NCBI RefSeq assembly: GCF_009932355.1
Contig: NZ_LEKU01000020.1
Location: 14,867-78,866, forward strand
Source of the DNA: Riemerella anatipestifer_E
Lineage (GTDB): Bacteria; Bacteroidota; Bacteroidia; Flavobacteriales; Weeksellaceae
Direction: 5' to 3'
DNA: 64,000 nucleotides
Part shown: piece after piece, positions 17,398 through 27,159 of the stretch
How the letters are laid out: the number at the start of each line of letters is the position of its first letter
How positions within the stretch are numbered: the stretch's first letter is position 1
Notes under the pieces: model-generated
The model's input: only the letters and a program-made list of their open reading frames with translations
Told to the model about the DNA's origin: nothing
The model's database searches: none
Made by a program: the position numbers and the translations under genes

Positions 17398-18276
17398 TTA
17401 ACTGCCTTTTTTTGCCTTTATCATTATTTCTAGGGCGTCCCACATTTCGGCAGGGATTTGTTCTAACATATTAAATTCCCCAGCACCCTGTAGCCATTCG
17501 CCACCGTCTATGGTAATTACTTCTCCATTGATGTAAGCTGAAAAATCAGAAACCAAATAAGCCGCAAGGTTTGCCAACTCTTGGTGTTCGCCTACTCTTC
17601 GTAGAGGAACTTTTTTTCTCATATCAAACTTCTCAGCAAGGTCTCCTGGGAGTAAGCGTTCCCATGCTCCTTTGGTAGGGAACGGTCCTGGGGCTATCGC
17701 ATTAAATCTAATGCCGTACTTTGCCCATTCCACAGCAAGGCTTCTTGTCATTGCCAATACACCTGCTTTAGCACAAGCTGAAGGTACTACATAGCCAGAG
17801 CCTGTCCAAGAATAAGTGGTAACAATATTAAGTACAGTCCCTTCTTGTTTTTCTTCAATCCAATGCTTGCCAATAGATAGAGTACAGTTTTTAGTTCCTT
17901 TTAATACAATATCAATAATGACATCAAAAGCGTTGGCAGATAGCCTTTCGGTAGGCGAGATAAAGTTCCCCGCAGCATTATTTACTAAAATATCTATCTT
18001 TCCGAAAGTTTTTAGGGCTTCCGCTTTCATTGCTTCCACTTCATCGTAATTTCTGACATCACAAGCGAGTGGCAATACTGTACCTCCAGTGGCGTTTTCT
18101 AGTTCTGCAGCTGTGTTTTTTAGTTTGTCTAAATCTCTAGAAGTAATGACCACTTTAGCCCCTAATTCTAAGAAATATTTTGACATGGCTTTTCCTAATC
18201 CGCTACCGCCACCTGTTACAATGGCTACTTTATCTTTAAGAGCATTCTCTTTGAGCATAGAATCTGTATAGTTCAT
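17398..18276 (-). CDS. SDR oxidoreductase, 2,4-dienoyl-CoA reductase-like
   Basis: A 292-residue short-chain dehydrogenase/reductase. The cofactor motif TGGGSGLG is at residues 21-28 and NNAAG near 99-103. The usual YxxxK active site is replaced by Ser166-x3-Lys170 in VPSACAKAGV, the arrangement seen in mammalian-type 2,4-dienoyl-CoA reductase (DECR), and GPFPTKGA matches that family too. It probably reduces unsaturated fatty acyl-CoA with NADPH during beta-oxidation; this is inference from family. No other beta-oxidation genes are adjacent. It is transcribed after the M16 protease gene, with a terminator between. Confidence 0.8.
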   Translation of the reverse strand: MNYTDSMLKENALKDKVAIVTGGGSGLGKAMSKYFLELGAKVVITSRDLDKLKNTAAELENATGGTVLPLACDVRNYDEVEAMKAEALKTFGKIDILVNNAAGNFISPTERLSANAFDVIIDIVLKGTKNCTLSIGKHWIEEKQEGTVLNIVTTYSWTGSGYVVPSACAKAGVLAMTRSLAVEWAKYGIRFNAIAPGPFPTKGAWERLLPGDLAEKFDMRKKVPLRRVGEHQELANLAAYLVSDFSAYINGEVITIDGGEWLQGAGEFNMLEQIPAEMWDALEIMIKAKKGS

Positions 18277-18328
18277 TTTGAATTAAATTTAGGTCTAAAG
18301 TTAAATAAAATCTTTTAGAGTAAAGGAC

Positions 18329-18359
18329 AAAAAAAGCCGAAACAATTATGTTTCGACTT
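18329..18359 (-). terminator. Terminator of the M16 protease gene
   Basis: Read on the minus strand, AAGTCGAAAC (18359-18350) pairs with GTTTCGGCTT (18343-18334), one G-U, followed by a T run (plus-strand A run 18329-18335). Confidence 0.8.
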
Positions 18360-18384
18360 CTTTTGCCTTAAGCGGAGGATTAGT

Positions 18385-21309
18385 TTAGTATCCGAAGATT
18401 TCTTCCAAACTTAGTTTTTTAAGTTCGCCTAATTTCTTCATATCTTCTTCTTTAACCTTATCTTTAGACGCTACAATAGCGTAGGTGTAAGGTTGGTTAG
18501 CAAGATAATTTTGATGGAAATTTTTTAAATCTGCAAAGTTGATTTTATCAACAGTTTGGTAGATGGTTTTTCTAATATCCTCTTTTAAGCCTAGTCTTTG
18601 AGCTTCCAAATAATTAAAGATGATACCGTCTTGTGTAATGCGTTCGGTTTCTATATCTTTTTTGGTTTGTCCTTTAGCTAGGTTAAGGTTTTCTGGAAGT
18701 TCTGGGAGCTTGTTAAGTAGCTCGTTCATAGAAGCAGTTGCTTCATTAAACTTGTCTGATTGGCTACCTACATATCCTAATAAAGTGTACTTCTCTTCTT
18801 TTTTGCTTGGCTGAACATAGTAAGCAAAGGTGCTGTAAGCTAAAGCCTTACTCTCTCTAATGGTTTGGAATACAATAGCACCCATACCACCACCAAAGTA
18901 ATTATTGAATACCTTTACCAATGCGGTTTTGTTAGGGTCGTAGAGGTCTGTATTCCTAATCCATCTAGTTTCAGCTTGAACCATATCATAATCAGCAAAT
19001 AAAACTTGATTTCTATCCTGTTTTATTTGTGTAAATACCTTCGCAGGGTTTGGTTTTGCCAAAGTGTTTGGCATCTTATGGAGTTTACTCAATTTGTTTA
19101 CAAGTACATTTAGTTTTTCAGGACCGTAGTAAATAATGGTCTGCTCGTAGTTGTTGAGTTGTTTAATTCTCGCCACAAGTTCATCAGCGGTGATTTTGTT
19201 AAGTTCATCGTCTGAAAGCACATAATTGAATTTGTTGTCTGCTCCATAAGTAGCATAGCTAGTAAGCCCTTGTAAGATGACATTTTTGTTAAGTTTAGCA
19301 TCTTTTCTACCTTTCATAAGCCTCGCTTTTAGATTGGTAAGGGCAGTTTCGTCAGGTTTAGCATTAAGAACTAAATCTTCATACAGGCTCACGGCTTGGT
19401 CAAAGTTTTCTTGTAAACCTTCTATTGTAACGGTGGTGTATTCCTCTCCTGTAGATACTTTAAAGCTACTAGCAATTTTGTAAAACTCTTTAGAAATAGC
19501 TTCGGAAGATTTCTTATCTGTTCCTAAAAATTGAATGTATTGTGAAGCGATAGACTGCTTTAAATCGTTAAGGCTTCCTATCTTATAACGGTACATCAAT
19601 CTGAAAAGACTATTGTCTTGGTTAGGCACATAAAGCACTTCTGCTTGCGCAAGTTTAGACTTTTTAAGGTCTTTGTTGTAGTCTAAAAATACAGGTTTAG
19701 AACTATTGCTCGGCATAGAAGCAACCATCTTCACAAAATCACTTTGTTTATCAGCATTAGTTTCTACTGGAGTGATTTCAGGTTTTTCTATCTTGATACT
19801 TTCAGATTTTTCTCCTTTTCTTTTGAGTACTGCAACATAGTTATTCCCTAAATATTTGTTAGCGAAATCTACCACCTGCTGTTTTGTGATTTTAGAAAGG
19901 TTGTTAACATAAGCCACTTGGTCTTTCCAGTCTAATTCGGAAGTGAAGGCGTCCATTAGAACACTAGCACGGTCGCCATAGTTTTCAGAATCTTTGATTT
20001 TCATCTTCTTCATATTATTTACGATAGAAGTGATGAGCTGGTCATCAAAGTTTCCTTTTTTCAGGTTGTCAATTTCGTTAAGTACCAAATCTTTTACTTC
20101 TTCTAAAGATTGTCCAGAGGTAGGTTTAGCATTAATGTAAAGTACACCGTGGTCTATAAGCAAAAAAGAGAACGCTCCTGCAGAAAGAAGTTTTTGTTTT
20201 TTCACGAGGTTGAGGTCTAGTAGTCCTGCTTTACCATTGGTTAAAATCTGTCCTACCAAATCAGCTAACAGAACATCTTTATCTTTATTACCCGGAAGGC
20301 GGAAGCCCATAGTAAGCCCTTCTGCATCAGGACCTACAATATCTTTAATAATAGGTTGATTGGTAGGTGTTTCTGGAGAGAAAGTGTACTTAGGTACAGG
20401 GCTGTATTTCATATAACCAAAACTTTGGTCTATTTTCTTAATCACTTCGTCTGGGTTAAAATCTCCCGACATAATGATGCCCATATTGTTAGGCACATAG
20501 TAAGTGTTAAAATATTTTCTAATCTCTACTAAAGAAGGGTTTTTAAGGTGTTCCACAGTACCGATAGTGGTTTGCTTACCGTAGTTGTGGTTTTTAAACA
20601 AGTTAGCGAAAAGAGTTTCAAAAACTTTATCGCCATCACTGTCTAGGCTTCGGTTTTTCTCCTCGTAAACTGCTTCCAACTCGGTATGGAATATCCTTAA
20701 AATAGGATTTCTAAATCTTTCCGCTTGTACCTTTAAATATTTGTCCAATGAACTGCTAGGTACATCATCTGTGTAAACCGTCTGTTCAAAACTTGTAAAG
20801 GCATTTGTGTTTTGAGCTCCCATAGCAGACATCATTTTGTCGTACTCGTTGGCAATGGCAAACTTGGCAGCTACTCCAGAAATAGAGTCTATTTTTCGGT
20901 AGATGGCTTTTCTTTTAACCTCATCAGTTGTTTTGTTGTACTGTTCGTACAAAGCATCTATTTTGTCAAGCTCTACTTTTTCTTTTGCCCAGTCTAACGA
21001 GCCGTATTTATCAGTTCCTTTAAACATCATATGTTCTAGGTAATGAGCTAGACCTGTGTTGGTAGCTGGGTCTGTTTTACTTCCCGCTTTTATCGCAATG
21101 TAGCATTGGATTCTAGGGTCTTTAGGCGTAGGACTAAGAATTACAGTCAGTCCGTTTTTTAGAGTGTAGAAACGGGCTTTCATTGGGTCGCTGGTAACAT
21201 ACTTGTAGTCGTATCCAGCAGACGAAGCACTTTTCCATTCGTAATTTTGGGCAAATACCCCTAACGATAGGAAAAGCATCAAAAGGATAAATGATTTTTT
21301 CAATCTCAT
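18385..21309 (-). CDS. M16 family zinc metallopeptidase (two-domain)
   Basis: A 974-residue exported pitrilysin/insulinase-family protease, likely degrading peptides in the periplasm. Residues 1-20 are a signal peptide. The inverted zinc motif HYLEH is at 89-93, with the third ligand expected in the downstream ELEAVYEEKNRS stretch. Two M16 domain repeats are visible; the second half (from about residue 520) has TIRESKALAYSTFAYYV, the typical non-catalytic R/Y region. So it is a fused, clam-shell pair in one chain. It lies 37 nt downstream of the dihydroorotase gene on the same strand with no obvious terminator between. Confidence 0.92.
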   Translation of the reverse strand: MRLKKSFILLMLFLSLGVFAQNYEWKSASSAGYDYKYVTSDPMKARFYTLKNGLTVILSPTPKDPRIQCYIAIKAGSKTDPATNTGLAHYLEHMMFKGTDKYGSLDWAKEKVELDKIDALYEQYNKTTDEVKRKAIYRKIDSISGVAAKFAIANEYDKMMSAMGAQNTNAFTSFEQTVYTDDVPSSSLDKYLKVQAERFRNPILRIFHTELEAVYEEKNRSLDSDGDKVFETLFANLFKNHNYGKQTTIGTVEHLKNPSLVEIRKYFNTYYVPNNMGIIMSGDFNPDEVIKKIDQSFGYMKYSPVPKYTFSPETPTNQPIIKDIVGPDAEGLTMGFRLPGNKDKDVLLADLVGQILTNGKAGLLDLNLVKKQKLLSAGAFSFLLIDHGVLYINAKPTSGQSLEEVKDLVLNEIDNLKKGNFDDQLITSIVNNMKKMKIKDSENYGDRASVLMDAFTSELDWKDQVAYVNNLSKITKQQVVDFANKYLGNNYVAVLKRKGEKSESIKIEKPEITPVETNADKQSDFVKMVASMPSNSSKPVFLDYNKDLKKSKLAQAEVLYVPNQDNSLFRLMYRYKIGSLNDLKQSIASQYIQFLGTDKKSSEAISKEFYKIASSFKVSTGEEYTTVTIEGLQENFDQAVSLYEDLVLNAKPDETALTNLKARLMKGRKDAKLNKNVILQGLTSYATYGADNKFNYVLSDDELNKITADELVARIKQLNNYEQTIIYYGPEKLNVLVNKLSKLHKMPNTLAKPNPAKVFTQIKQDRNQVLFADYDMVQAETRWIRNTDLYDPNKTALVKVFNNYFGGGMGAIVFQTIRESKALAYSTFAYYVQPSKKEEKYTLLGYVGSQSDKFNEATASMNELLNKLPELPENLNLAKGQTKKDIETERITQDGIIFNYLEAQRLGLKEDIRKTIYQTVDKINFADLKNFHQNYLANQPYTYAIVASKDKVKEEDMKKLGELKKLSLEEIFGY

Positions 21310-21346
21310 AATGAATAATTTAGTTTTATTGTTTTTTTATTAAAGT

Positions 21347-22684
21347 TTAGTTTCTATCAAATAAAAGTCTTTCTCCGTGTTTATTAGAGGAAACTTCTCC
21401 ATTATGATAAGCCAAATGCCCATTAACAAAGGTGTGAGTGATTTGGGAATGAAAGGTTTCGTCTTCTAACGGACTCCATCCACAATGATAAAGTATATTT
21501 TCTTTTGAAACTGTTTGTTCAGCGTTTAAATCTACCAAGACTAAATCTGCCTTATAGCCCTCTCTTATAAAGCCTCTCTTTTCTATTTGGAAAATGATGG
21601 CTGGATTGTGGCACATCTTCTCCACAATGGTTTCTAGACTTACCTTTCCTTTTTTATGGTACTCTAACATCGTTTGCAAAGAGTGCTGTACAAGAGGTGC
21701 TCCCGAAGGGCATTGTGTGTAAGGTTTTTGTTTTTCGTCTAAGGTATGTGGGGCGTGGTCTGTTGCTATCACATCTATTCTACCATCAAGCAGCGCTTCC
21801 CATAAGCCGTCTTTATCTTGTTGAGTTTTAACGGCAGGATTCCATTTGATAAGACTACCTTTAGTTTCATAGTCTTCATTAGTAAAATGAAGGTGATGCA
21901 CACAAACTTCTGAAGTTATTTTTTTGTCTTTTAGAGGAGTCATATTATCTAATAATATGGTCTCTTTTGCGGTTGATAAGTGGTAAATATGTAGTCTTGC
22001 ACCTGTTTTTTGAGCGAGTTCTATGGCTTTAGCTGATGAAATAAAACAAGCGTCTTCGCTCCTGATGAGATGGTGGTATTTTACAGGAATATCATCACCA
22101 AATTCAGTTTTATAGTCTTCTGTATTTTTACGGATGGTAGTTTCGTCTTCACAATGTACACAAATAGGCATTTTAACTTTGGAGAAAATTTCTTCTAAAA
22201 TTTCTGGATTATCCACCAGCATATTTCCTGTGGAAGAACCTAAGAAAAGTTTTATAGCAGCTACATTTTTAGGATTAGTTTTTAGGACTTCGTCTAAATT
22301 GTCATTAGTCCCACCCATAGAGAAAGAGTAGTTGGCGTGGGAAGTTTGCGAAGCTATCTGATATTTATTTTCTAAAAGTTCTTGTGTAATCGCATTAGGA
22401 ACGGTATTGGGTTGTTCTATAAAACTCGTAACACCTCCAGCAATGGCAGCACGGCTTTCTGTTTCAATAGTTCCTTTGTGGGTAAGCCCAGGCTCTCTAA
22501 AGTGAACTTGGTCGTCTATTACTCCAGGTAGAAGGTACAGTCCTTTAGCGTCTATGATTTGGTTGGCCTCGGTTTCTAATATTGAGGGAGCTATCTTAGT
22601 GATAAAACTATTCTCTATAAGAATATCTGATTGAAAAATTTGGTTTTCATTAACGACTTGAGCGTTTTTAATGAGTACTTTCAT
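21347..22684 (-). CDS. pyrC: Dihydroorotase
   Basis: Class-I-like dihydroorotase (445 residues) that closes carbamoyl aspartate to dihydroorotate in pyrimidine synthesis. The metal site is recognisable: DDQVHFREPG at 58-67 (the first His of the usual HxH is Gln here, as in Bacteroidota homologues I recall), the Lys of AIKLFLGSSTGNM (carbamylated in the family), and DVIATDHAPHT with the catalytic Asp. The Gln replacement means the metal centre may differ from the two-zinc type. It is divergent from the polysaccharide operon starting at 22829. Confidence 0.92.
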   Translation of the reverse strand: MKVLIKNAQVVNENQIFQSDILIENSFITKIAPSILETEANQIIDAKGLYLLPGVIDDQVHFREPGLTHKGTIETESRAAIAGGVTSFIEQPNTVPNAITQELLENKYQIASQTSHANYSFSMGGTNDNLDEVLKTNPKNVAAIKLFLGSSTGNMLVDNPEILEEIFSKVKMPICVHCEDETTIRKNTEDYKTEFGDDIPVKYHHLIRSEDACFISSAKAIELAQKTGARLHIYHLSTAKETILLDNMTPLKDKKITSEVCVHHLHFTNEDYETKGSLIKWNPAVKTQQDKDGLWEALLDGRIDVIATDHAPHTLDEKQKPYTQCPSGAPLVQHSLQTMLEYHKKGKVSLETIVEKMCHNPAIIFQIEKRGFIREGYKADLVLVDLNAEQTVSKENILYHCGWSPLEDETFHSQITHTFVNGHLAYHNGEVSSNKHGERLLFDRN

Positions 22685-22791
22685 TTCGGTAAAATTACTT
22701 TTTAAGATTCATTAGAGCGTAAATTTATTTATTATTTTGTAAATAAACAAAGTGTAAACTTAACTTGTTAAAAAAACATAATTACTTTGTT

Positions 22792-22799
22792 TATCTTTG
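22792..22799 (+). promoter_or_regulatory. -7 box of the polysaccharide operon
   Basis: TATCTTTG, exact TAnnTTTG, 29 nt before the first gene. A TTG lies at 22765-22767, but the 24-nt gap is longer than the usual 19-21. Confidence 0.55.
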
Positions 22800-22828
22800 T
22801 CATGAATTACAAAATAGGGAGATATTAA

Positions 22829-23905
22829 ATGAATAATAATAAAATGTTTTTTCCTGCCCTTACAGGGTATAGAGCAATAGCAGCTTGGATGATTTTTATA
22901 TATCATTTTTTTCCATTTAAAAATGAATCACATTCTTACCCAGAGTGGATAGCAAAGATTATATGGGAATTCCATATAGGAGTAGATATGTTCTTTGTAT
23001 TGAGCGGATTTCTAATAACTTATAGATATTTCAATGAAAACCCTATAGATTTCAAGAAATACATGGTGAATAGATTTGCAAGGATATATCCCATGTATTT
23101 TTTGATTACAGTAGCGGTTTTTATAAGTGGCTATCTTACTTCTGGTGTTTGGACTCAAGAAAAAACAATAGAGGCTCTATTGAGCTTTACAATGACAAAG
23201 GCATTTTTTAAAGAATATTTTTTAGGAGGAGTGGCACAAGGGTGGACGCTTACTTTAGAAGAAATGTTTTATGTAACAGCACCGTTTTATTTTATTTTAA
23301 TTAGAAAAAGAAAAATTTGGCTCTATTTATTGCCAATTTTTATTTTCATTTTTGGTTTTGGAATGAAGGAATTTTTTTCTAACTTTTCCAATCTAGGAGG
23401 TTTCTTACAAAAGAATATAGCTACTTATATTATAGAGTTTTTTGTAGGAATAGGTTTAGCCTTGTTGGTTAGTAAACAAAGTAAAAGTATACATATATTA
23501 AAAGATAAGGTTACTTATGTAGGGATAGGTTTTATACTCGTATATCTTATAGGAATGCAGTATTTCCGTGCGATTTTCGACTTAAAGTATGATCCCGCTG
23601 TGTTTGTCTCTATGGGAGCTTTATCTTTATTAGGAATAGCGCCTCTGTTATGGGGGCTTATCCATGAAAGAACCTTTATTAGTAAAATTTTATCTGCTCC
23701 TTTTATGGTGTTACTGGGAAAAAGCTCATATATATTCTATTTAATTCATAAAGGTTTTATCCCAATATTTATCAATAATAATATTTGGAGCAATAAGTTA
23801 TTTATTTTTGTTGTCTTAAATATTATATCAATTGTACTGTTCAAGTATATTGAAGAACCTGTGAACTTATGGATTAGAAAGAACTATAGTAAAAATAATA
23901 ATTAG
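22829..23905 (+). CDS. Acyltransferase 3 (OafA/YrhL-like) membrane protein
   Basis: A 358-residue inner-membrane protein with about ten predicted helices that transfers acetyl or another acyl group to surface glycans. The conserved opening LTGYRAIAAWMIFIYHFFPF contains the Arg and His typical of acyltransferase 3, followed by WEFHIGVDMFFVLSGFLITYRYF. It is the first gene of a compact operon: its stop codon directly abuts the start of the next gene, implying translational coupling. It lacks the extra C-terminal SGNH domain found in some relatives. Confidence 0.88.
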   Translation: MNNNKMFFPALTGYRAIAAWMIFIYHFFPFKNESHSYPEWIAKIIWEFHIGVDMFFVLSGFLITYRYFNENPIDFKKYMVNRFARIYPMYFLITVAVFISGYLTSGVWTQEKTIEALLSFTMTKAFFKEYFLGGVAQGWTLTLEEMFYVTAPFYFILIRKRKIWLYLLPIFIFIFGFGMKEFFSNFSNLGGFLQKNIATYIIEFFVGIGLALLVSKQSKSIHILKDKVTYVGIGFILVYLIGMQYFRAIFDLKYDPAVFVSMGALSLLGIAPLLWGLIHERTFISKILSAPFMVLLGKSSYIFYLIHKGFIPIFINNNIWSNKLFIFVVLNIISIVLFKYIEEPVNLWIRKNYSKNNN

Positions 23906-25072
23906 ATGATTAATAATAAATCACAAAAAATAAAAGTATTATTTAGGCTTAGATCTTTAGAGATGGGAGGGGTGCCACGAGTGGTTTTGGATTTGTTGAG
24001 AAACCTTCCTAAGGATAAGTTTGATTTGGCTTTAATGCTTAATTTGTATCAAGGCGAATTGGTCTCCGAAATACCTAAAGATATTAGGCTTATCGTTGTG
24101 GAAAAAGGGAGAGAGCAGATGTCTCAAAATGCTTTTGTTCAAAAAATACAACTGGGACTAAGGCGATTGAAGTTAGAATTCTACGATAAATTTCCGAGTT
24201 TGCTTTATGCTTTTAAAGTAAAGGAAGAGTACGATATAGAAGTATCGCCGGGCTATGCGGAATTTGAGATGGTGCTTAATTCCCCTAATAAAAAATCTAA
24301 AAAGGTAGGGTGGTTCCACACTGATGTTAGCTACGATAAAGATGAGGCAAGGGTAAAAAAACGCATTGATTTGATGAAGAGGTTTGACTGGATGATTTTT
24401 GGGGCTGCACAAACCAGACAGGTGATAGAAGATTTATATGGGGTAACTTACCCAAAGAGTTCGGTTATTTACAATGTTATTAAAATCAATGAAGCGAGAG
24501 AGAAAGCAGAGGCTTTTAAAGTGGACTTTGATGTTTGTCCGTGCTTTACCTCAGTTGGAAGGTTGCATAGTAGAAAGGGCTATCATACTTTAATAAAAGT
24601 TCATAAACGATTGATAGACGAAGGCTTACTGCACTCTATTGCCGTTATAGGTGGAGGAAATGAAATGGAAAATCTGAAAAATCAAGTAAAAGAATTATCC
24701 GTAGAAAAAACTTTTTTACTTTTGGATACTCAAAAAAATCCTTGGCCTTATGTTAAAGCGTCGGATTATTTTGTGTTGCCTTCTCAATCAGAGAGTTATC
24801 CATTAACGATAGGTGAGGTTATGGCGTTAGGGAAACCAATTATTTCCACCAATGTAGGTGGCATACCAGAAATGATAGATGATGGGAAAGACGGCATTTT
24901 GGTTAATTACGATGAAAATGAACTTTTTGAGGCAATGAAATCATTCCTTACCAATCCAGAATTGGTGGAGAGAATTAAGAAAGGAACTTTAGGAGCTGAT
25001 GAAAAGTTTGATGAGAGAAAGATATATGCTCAAGTTACGGAAGTGTTTGAGAGATTGGTAGCTACCAAGTAA
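23906..25072 (+). CDS. Glycosyltransferase family 4
   Basis: A 388-residue GT-B retaining-type glycosyltransferase, cytoplasmic or at the membrane surface, adding a sugar to a growing polysaccharide or lipid-linked glycan. The N-terminal acceptor domain starts LRSLEMGGVPRVVLDLL; the donor-binding domain has SVGRLHSRKGYHTLI and the EX7E motif ESYPLTIGE, with NVGGIPEMI. It resembles the GT at 29546 (LNLYQGELVSEIPKDI versus LNLYSGKYLSEVPSWV), suggesting duplication. It starts at the base after the previous stop. Confidence 0.9.
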   Translation: MINNKSQKIKVLFRLRSLEMGGVPRVVLDLLRNLPKDKFDLALMLNLYQGELVSEIPKDIRLIVVEKGREQMSQNAFVQKIQLGLRRLKLEFYDKFPSLLYAFKVKEEYDIEVSPGYAEFEMVLNSPNKKSKKVGWFHTDVSYDKDEARVKKRIDLMKRFDWMIFGAAQTRQVIEDLYGVTYPKSSVIYNVIKINEAREKAEAFKVDFDVCPCFTSVGRLHSRKGYHTLIKVHKRLIDEGLLHSIAVIGGGNEMENLKNQVKELSVEKTFLLLDTQKNPWPYVKASDYFVLPSQSESYPLTIGEVMALGKPIISTNVGGIPEMIDDGKDGILVNYDENELFEAMKSFLTNPELVERIKKGTLGADEKFDERKIYAQVTEVFERLVATK

Positions 25073-26005
25073 ATGCATTTAAAAATGAACAACGATATAA
25101 AAATTACGATAGTTACGCCAACCTATAACCGCGCTCACACTTTGCCACGGGTGTTTAATTCTTTAAAAAAGCAGAGTTTTTTAGGCTTTAAGTGGTTGAT
25201 TATGGATGACGGCTCCACTGATAACACTAAAGAGTTGGTGGAAGAATTTAAGAAGGAAAGCCCATTTGAGATAGAGTATTGTTATCAACCTAACCAGCAT
25301 AAGTTTTTAACGGTGTTAGATGGTATAAAGAAGGTTACTACACCTTATCATATGGTGGTAGATTCTGATGATTCTTATCCTGATGAGGCTTTGGAAATTC
25401 TCCTTAATGAGGTGGAGGCTATTAACAATCCTGACGATTATATTGGAGTGATGGGGCTTTCCGTAGATGAAAGTGGAAAAATAGTGGGCGATGAATATCC
25501 TCACGGTGGGTTTGACGGAAGTATTTTCGATATGCGTTATAAGTACAAGGTTAGAGGAGATAAATTTGGAATTTTTATTACACCAGCTTACCATCGCCAA
25601 ATCCTTGGGAAGGATTATAGCTCCTACAAAGGGAAAGGCTACATTCCACAATCGGTAATTTTTAACGAGTATGATGCTAAGGGAATTAAAACAAGGTTTG
25701 TTAATAAAGTAGTGAGGGTTTATCATAAAGACGAAGATGACACGGCTTCCGTCTCTAATACCAGATGGACGGGAAAGAATGTTTATGGTTTAAAGGAAGG
25801 TCATTTGTCTTTTCTCAATAGCTATGGGGTTAGGTTATTAGTGTATCCTAAAGCATTACTAAGAAATATTGTGGGTTATCAGTACTATTCATTTAAAAAT
25901 GGAAGTTCTTTTAGAAATATCTTGATGGATATTCAACCGTCTTTAATAAAAGTATTAAGTTGGGGACTTTTACTCTTTAGTTTTTTGTATTATAAAGTGA
26001 GATAA
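25073..26005 (+). CDS. Glycosyltransferase family 2
   Basis: A 310-residue inverting GT-A glycosyltransferase. The N-terminal half has ITIVTPTYNRAHTL, MDDGSTDNT and the DxD-like VVDSDDSYPDE that binds the metal-nucleotide-sugar. The C-terminal part has a basic region and a short hydrophobic tail (VLSWGLLLFSFLYY), so it may associate with the membrane. An alternative start four codons downstream (25085) gives MNNDIKITIV. The gene starts at the base after the preceding stop and lies 2 nt before the next gene. Confidence 0.9.
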   Translation: MHLKMNNDIKITIVTPTYNRAHTLPRVFNSLKKQSFLGFKWLIMDDGSTDNTKELVEEFKKESPFEIEYCYQPNQHKFLTVLDGIKKVTTPYHMVVDSDDSYPDEALEILLNEVEAINNPDDYIGVMGLSVDESGKIVGDEYPHGGFDGSIFDMRYKYKVRGDKFGIFITPAYHRQILGKDYSSYKGKGYIPQSVIFNEYDAKGIKTRFVNKVVRVYHKDEDDTASVSNTRWTGKNVYGLKEGHLSFLNSYGVRLLVYPKALLRNIVGYQYYSFKNGSSFRNILMDIQPSLIKVLSWGLLLFSFLYYKVR

Positions 26006-26007
26006 TT

Positions 26008-27153
26008 ATGGACGGGAAAGGTAAAAAGGTACTATTGGTATACTACAAGTTGTTTAAGCCAGGTGGCGTGGCTAAGGTAATGACAACATTAGCCAATGAG
26101 CTTGTGGAAGAAGGGTACAAGGTAGAAATACTGTTGTTGATGTCGCCAAGACCTAATTTTTATCCATTAAATGAAAATGTCAAAATCCATCATATAGATA
26201 CTTTTTCACATTGGGCTTGGAAAATATGTGAATTTAATGTAAAGTGGCTTAAGTTTGTTCCTAAAATACAGAACATCAATGCCTATATTCATCATATAGG
26301 AGTCTATCTGATGTTGAAAAAATGGTTGAAACAGAATCATCAGAATTACGATACTATTATCTCTTGTTGGTATAAGTTGTCTTCTTTTATAGGAAGTATG
26401 GATAATGCTATAGCAGGGAAAACTATCGCATGGGAGCATATGAGTTTTACGAGTATGGGGAAGTTTTATAGTGCCTTGGCAAAGAGGTACTATAAAAATT
26501 TGAAATACATTATTGCTACAAATAAACCTGGAGAAAAATACTATCTTTCAATTAGTAAAAGGAGTCAGACAATTTATAACATCATGGACGCTAGCTTTGA
26601 AAAGTTGAATTATATCCCTTTTGCTGAAAAAAAGAATATAATTTCTGTAGTGGCTAGATTGGATGTCGAGAAAAATGTAGAAGAATTTATAGATATTATT
26701 TCGGAAATTAATTTGCCAGAGGGCTGGGAAGTTAGAATAATGGGAGATGGAACTTGCCGAGAAAAAATATACTATAAAATTACTCATCACAATCTTGAGG
26801 ATAAGGTGAGGTTGATGGGAACGGGCAACTTAGATGATGTTAAAAATTTGATTATAGAATCTAAAATATGTTGTTTAACTTCTACGGCAGAAGCTTTGCC
26901 TACGATTTTAATTCAAGCTATGTTTTGTTCAAATGTTTTAATAGCTTACGATTGTAACTACGGTCCGTCAGATATTATCAATAAGAATAATGGATTTTTA
27001 ATTCCGCTTAGAAATAAAGATTTATTCAGAGAAAAGCTACAATATCTGTTAGATAATCCAGCGGATTTAGAGCGTTTATCACATTCTTCCTACATGGAGA
27101 CACAAAAATGGAAGAAAGATAAAATTTTAGAACAATGGAAAAAAATAATATAG
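26008..27153 (+). CDS. Glycosyltransferase family 4
   Basis: A 381-residue GT-B glycosyltransferase. The N-terminus LLVYYKLFKPGGVAKVMTTLANEL is the nucleotide-fold start; the donor half has ISVVARLDVEKNVEEFI and MGTGNLDDVKNLI. The EX7E-like site reads EALPTILIQA, where the second Glu is Gln; this could reduce or alter activity, though GT4 members vary here. It belongs to the same operon (2 nt after the GT2, 6 nt before the MBOAT gene). Confidence 0.87.
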   Translation: MDGKGKKVLLVYYKLFKPGGVAKVMTTLANELVEEGYKVEILLLMSPRPNFYPLNENVKIHHIDTFSHWAWKICEFNVKWLKFVPKIQNINAYIHHIGVYLMLKKWLKQNHQNYDTIISCWYKLSSFIGSMDNAIAGKTIAWEHMSFTSMGKFYSALAKRYYKNLKYIIATNKPGEKYYLSISKRSQTIYNIMDASFEKLNYIPFAEKKNIISVVARLDVEKNVEEFIDIISEINLPEGWEVRIMGDGTCREKIYYKITHHNLEDKVRLMGTGNLDDVKNLIIESKICCLTSTAEALPTILIQAMFCSNVLIAYDCNYGPSDIINKNNGFLIPLRNKDLFREKLQYLLDNPADLERLSHSSYMETQKWKKDKILEQWKKII

Positions 27154-27159
27154 CAAGCC

